Positions 61,883 to 64,000 of a DNA stretch of 64,000 nucleotides are shown in pieces. Source of the DNA: JANXLS01 sp035308565 (lineage in GTDB: Bacteria; Planctomycetota; SZUA-567; H5-PLA8); NCBI GenBank assembly GCA_035308565.1, contig DATGGK010000269.1, forward strand, positions 1 through 64,000, given 5' to 3'. Both the position numbers and the translations under genes were made by a program. Positions within the stretch are counted from its first letter, which is position 1, and every line of letters begins with the position of its first letter. Below the pieces are notes generated by a model. The model worked only from the letters and a program-made list of their open reading frames with translations. It made no database searches and had not been told where the DNA came from.

Positions 61883-64000
61883 CTATTGCGGTCGTTGCTT
61901 CTTCTCCAACTTAATATTCAAGCCCAACCCCTTGATCTCGTTGCACAGCACGTCGAAGCTCACCGGCGTGCCCGGCTCCAGGATGTTCTCGCCCTTCACC
62001 ATGCTCTCATAAATCTTCGTGCGCCCTTCCACGTCGTCGGACTTCACTGTCAGCAATTCCTGAAGGATGTTCGCCGCGCCATACGCTTGCAGCGCCCACA
62101 CTTCCATTTCGCCAAAACGCTGCCCGCCCGACCGCGCCTTGCCGCCCAACGGCTGCTGCGTGATCAGCGAGTACGGCCCCGTCGCGCGCGCGTGAATCTT
62201 GTCGGCGACCAAATGATGCAGCTTGAGCATGTACATGATGCCCACGCCCGTCTTCTGATCGAACGCGTCGCCCGTGCGGCCGTCGTAAAGCTGGCTCTTC
62301 ATGTCCTGATTCATGCCCGCTTCTTTGACCGCTTCGACAATCTCCTTCTCCGCCGCGCCGTCGAACACCGGCGTCACTGCGCGGAAGCCGCTCTTCTGAG
62401 CCGCGTAGCCCAGATGTAATTCCAGAATCTGCCCGAAATTCATGCGCGACGGCACGCCCAGCGGATTCAAAATCATCTGAATCGGCGTCCCGTCCGCGAG
62501 GAACGGCATGTCCTCTTCAGGCAGGATGCGGCTGACGACTCCTTTATTACCGTGCCGTCCGGCCATCTTGTCACCGACGGACAACCTGCGCTTCACCGCG
62601 ACGTACACCTTCACCAATTCCAGCACGCCCGGCTGCAACTCGTCGCCGCGCTTGAGCTTCCCGACTTTGCGGTCCAGATCGACTTCCAGCACGCGCTTGC
62701 GTTTGTCGTACGCGTACGCCGTCATGCGCGCCTTGCGTCGCGTCGCCGGATGCATCTCCACTTTGTTCAAATCCATCGCCTGGTCGATCGCAATCGCATC
62801 TTCGTCGGTGGATGTCTTCGCCAATTCATACTTCTGGCCCGTCTCGGCGTTGACCAGCTTCCCGTCCACGATTTCCTTCAGCGCTTCGAGCTTCTGACGG
62901 ATCACTTCGGCGATGCGCTGCTTGTATTCGGCTTCGATGCGCTTGATCTGCTTGCGGTTCTCACCGCGTTCCTCTTCGCCGCTCGGTGAGGCGCGCGTGA
63001 AGCGCTCCACGTTGATCACGTACCCTTCGCAGCCCGGCTTGACTTCCAGCGAATCGTTCTTCACGTCTTCGCCGGCGCGTCCGAAGATCGCGTGCAGCAG
63101 CTTCTCTTCGCTCGACAATTCGCTCTTGCTCTTCGGCGCGATCTTGCCGACGAGAATATCGCCGGGCTTGACGCGCGTTCCGATGCGCACCAGCCCCTTG
63201 TCGTCGAGATTCCGCAGCGCCTGTTCCGACACGTTCGGAATGTCGCGCGTGATTTCTTCGCGGCCCAGTTTCGTTTCGCGGATTTCCACCGAGAATTCCT
63301 CGATGTGAATCGACGTGAACACATCTTCGCGCACCGCCCGCTCGTTGACCAGAATCGCGTCTTCGAAGTTGTAGCCTTCCCAGCTCATGAACGCGACCAG
63401 CACGTTATTTCCCAGCGCCAGATCGCCCCAGCGCGTCGCCGCGCCCTCGGTGAGCACCTGGCTCTTTTCAACTTTGTCGCCGGCCTTGATGATCGGCGTT
63501 TGATTCAAGCACGTGCGTTCGTTCAGCCCGAAATACTTGCGCAGCGGATACTCCACCGTCTTCGCGCTCGCGCCGCCGCCGTATTTCACGACAATCTTCG
63601 CGCCGTCCGCGTACTCAATCACGCCGTCGTCCTCGGCCACCACCATCATGCCTGAATTTCTGGCCACGTACGGCTCCATGCCCGTCCCCACCAGCGGCGG
63701 ATGCGGCCGCACCAGCGGCACGGCCTGGCGCTGCATGTTCGATCCCATCAGCGCGCGATTCGCGTCGTCGTGTTCAAGGAACGGAATCAGCGCCGCGGCC
63801 ACGCCCACCAACTGCTTGGGCGAAATGTCCATCAACGTGATCTCTTCCGTCGGCACGTTCACGAATTCCGAACGCCGCCGCGCGATCAGCCGATCCACCA
63901 GAATCTTGTTCGTCTTCTTGTCCATCGGCACTTCGGCGTTGGCGATGGTGTGCTCGTGTTCTTCGTCCGCGCGCAGATACACGACCTCGTCGGTCACCGT
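61883..64000 (-). CDS. rpoB: RNA polymerase beta subunit (partial, 5' end off window)
   Basis: The frame enters from the right edge and ends at 61883, giving about 705 residues of the C-terminal half of beta. Characteristic stretches are SGMMVVAEDDGVIEYADG, MSWEGYNFEDAILVNER, GDKMAGRHGNKGVVSRILP with the conserved GRHGNKG, and TQQPLGGKARSGGQRFGEME at the end, which contact the active site, switch regions and beta'. Together with rpoC it makes the catalytic core. The gene is in the usual rpoB-rpoC order, but the 473-bp gap is unusually long and full of repeats. Confidence 0.98.
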   Translation of the reverse strand, partial: TVTDEVVYLRADEEHEHTIANAEVPMDKKTNKILVDRLIARRRSEFVNVPTEEITLMDISPKQLVGVAAALIPFLEHDDANRALMGSNMQRQAVPLVRPHPPLVGTGMEPYVARNSGMMVVAEDDGVIEYADGAKIVVKYGGGASAKTVEYPLRKYFGLNERTCLNQTPIIKAGDKVEKSQVLTEGAATRWGDLALGNNVLVAFMSWEGYNFEDAILVNERAVREDVFTSIHIEEFSVEIRETKLGREEITRDIPNVSEQALRNLDDKGLVRIGTRVKPGDILVGKIAPKSKSELSSEEKLLHAIFGRAGEDVKNDSLEVKPGCEGYVINVERFTRASPSGEEERGENRKQIKRIEAEYKQRIAEVIRQKLEALKEIVDGKLVNAETGQKYELAKTSTDEDAIAIDQAMDLNKVEMHPATRRKARMTAYAYDKRKRVLEVDLDRKVGKLKRGDELQPGVLELVKVYVAVKRRLSVGDKMAGRHGNKGVVSRILPEEDMPFLADGTPIQMILNPLGVPSRMNFGQILELHLGYAAQKSGFRAVTPVFDGAAEKEIVEAVKEAGMNQDMKSQLYDGRTGDAFDQKTGVGIMYMLKLHHLVADKIHARATGPYSLITQQPLGGKARSGGQRFGEMEVWALQAYGAANILQELLTVKSDDVEGRTKIYESMVKGENILEPGTPVSFDVLCNEIKGLGLNIKLEKKQRPQ

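Overview
This GC-rich window looks like a chromosomal segment from a member of the Planctomycetota-Verrucomicrobiota-Chlamydiota group, most probably Verrucomicrobiota. That assignment is an inference from gene content: secreted sulfatase and glycosidases, a beta-helix lyase-like protein, a propeller/diheme cytochrome fusion, DUF6799- and DUF3309-like proteins, four-helix-bundle genes, and several families of short palindromic repeats lying inside and between genes. No rRNA is present to confirm it.

Layout. 1-9.27 kb: the start of a large secreted propeller/diheme cytochrome protein (minus strand, running off the left edge), an ankyrin lipoprotein, a giant polytopic membrane protein of unknown role and a small exported protein. 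9.27-28.0 kb: a probable integrated genomic island. It is bounded by a 40-bp direct repeat that is the 5' half of a tRNA-Thr(CGU) gene; the tRNA is intact only at the right end. The right border carries the C-terminal catalytic part of a tyrosine integrase whose frame runs into the tRNA, and the left border carries the missing integrase tail in the same frame. Cargo: an esterase-like hydrolase, a three-gene unit (beta-helix protein, sulfatase, unknown secreted protein), a type I restriction-modification locus (hsdM, four-helix-bundle gene, hsdS, fic, hsdR) and a GH3 beta-glucosidase with a PA14-like domain.

28-39 kb: a patchwork of small or unknown genes (membrane protein, SDR oxidoreductase, histone-H1-like basic protein, two unknown exported proteins), a GH2-like lipoprotein and several decayed gene fragments. 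39-55 kb: a probable envelope or stress module with phosphoglucomutase, a 3026-residue cyclic beta-1,2-glucan synthase (NdvB-type) and several small proteins. Five transcription units here share an upstream motif (GGGTTTYACCC, then YATAG, then a -10-like TACAGT at nearly fixed spacing), suggesting one co-regulated regulon. A BclA-like exported protein, a DUF6799-like protein and a DUF488 protein lie among them on the other strand.

55-64 kb (all minus strand): an AT-richer two-gene unit (ABC-type ATPase plus a TOPRIM-like small protein), a candidate anti-phage module, sits downstream of rpoC. RpoC carries an unusual Arg/Gly/Asp-rich N-terminal extension. The rpoB-rpoC spacer (458 bp) is packed with repeats, including four copies of TGCAA-N3-TTGCA. 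rpoB runs off the right edge.

Many long open frames on the opposite strand of the GC-rich genes are antisense artefacts and were left out. Starts were chosen by Shine-Dalgarno-like sequences and signal peptides, so several differ from the longest open frame. Statements about protein families come from recognition by eye, not from a database search.
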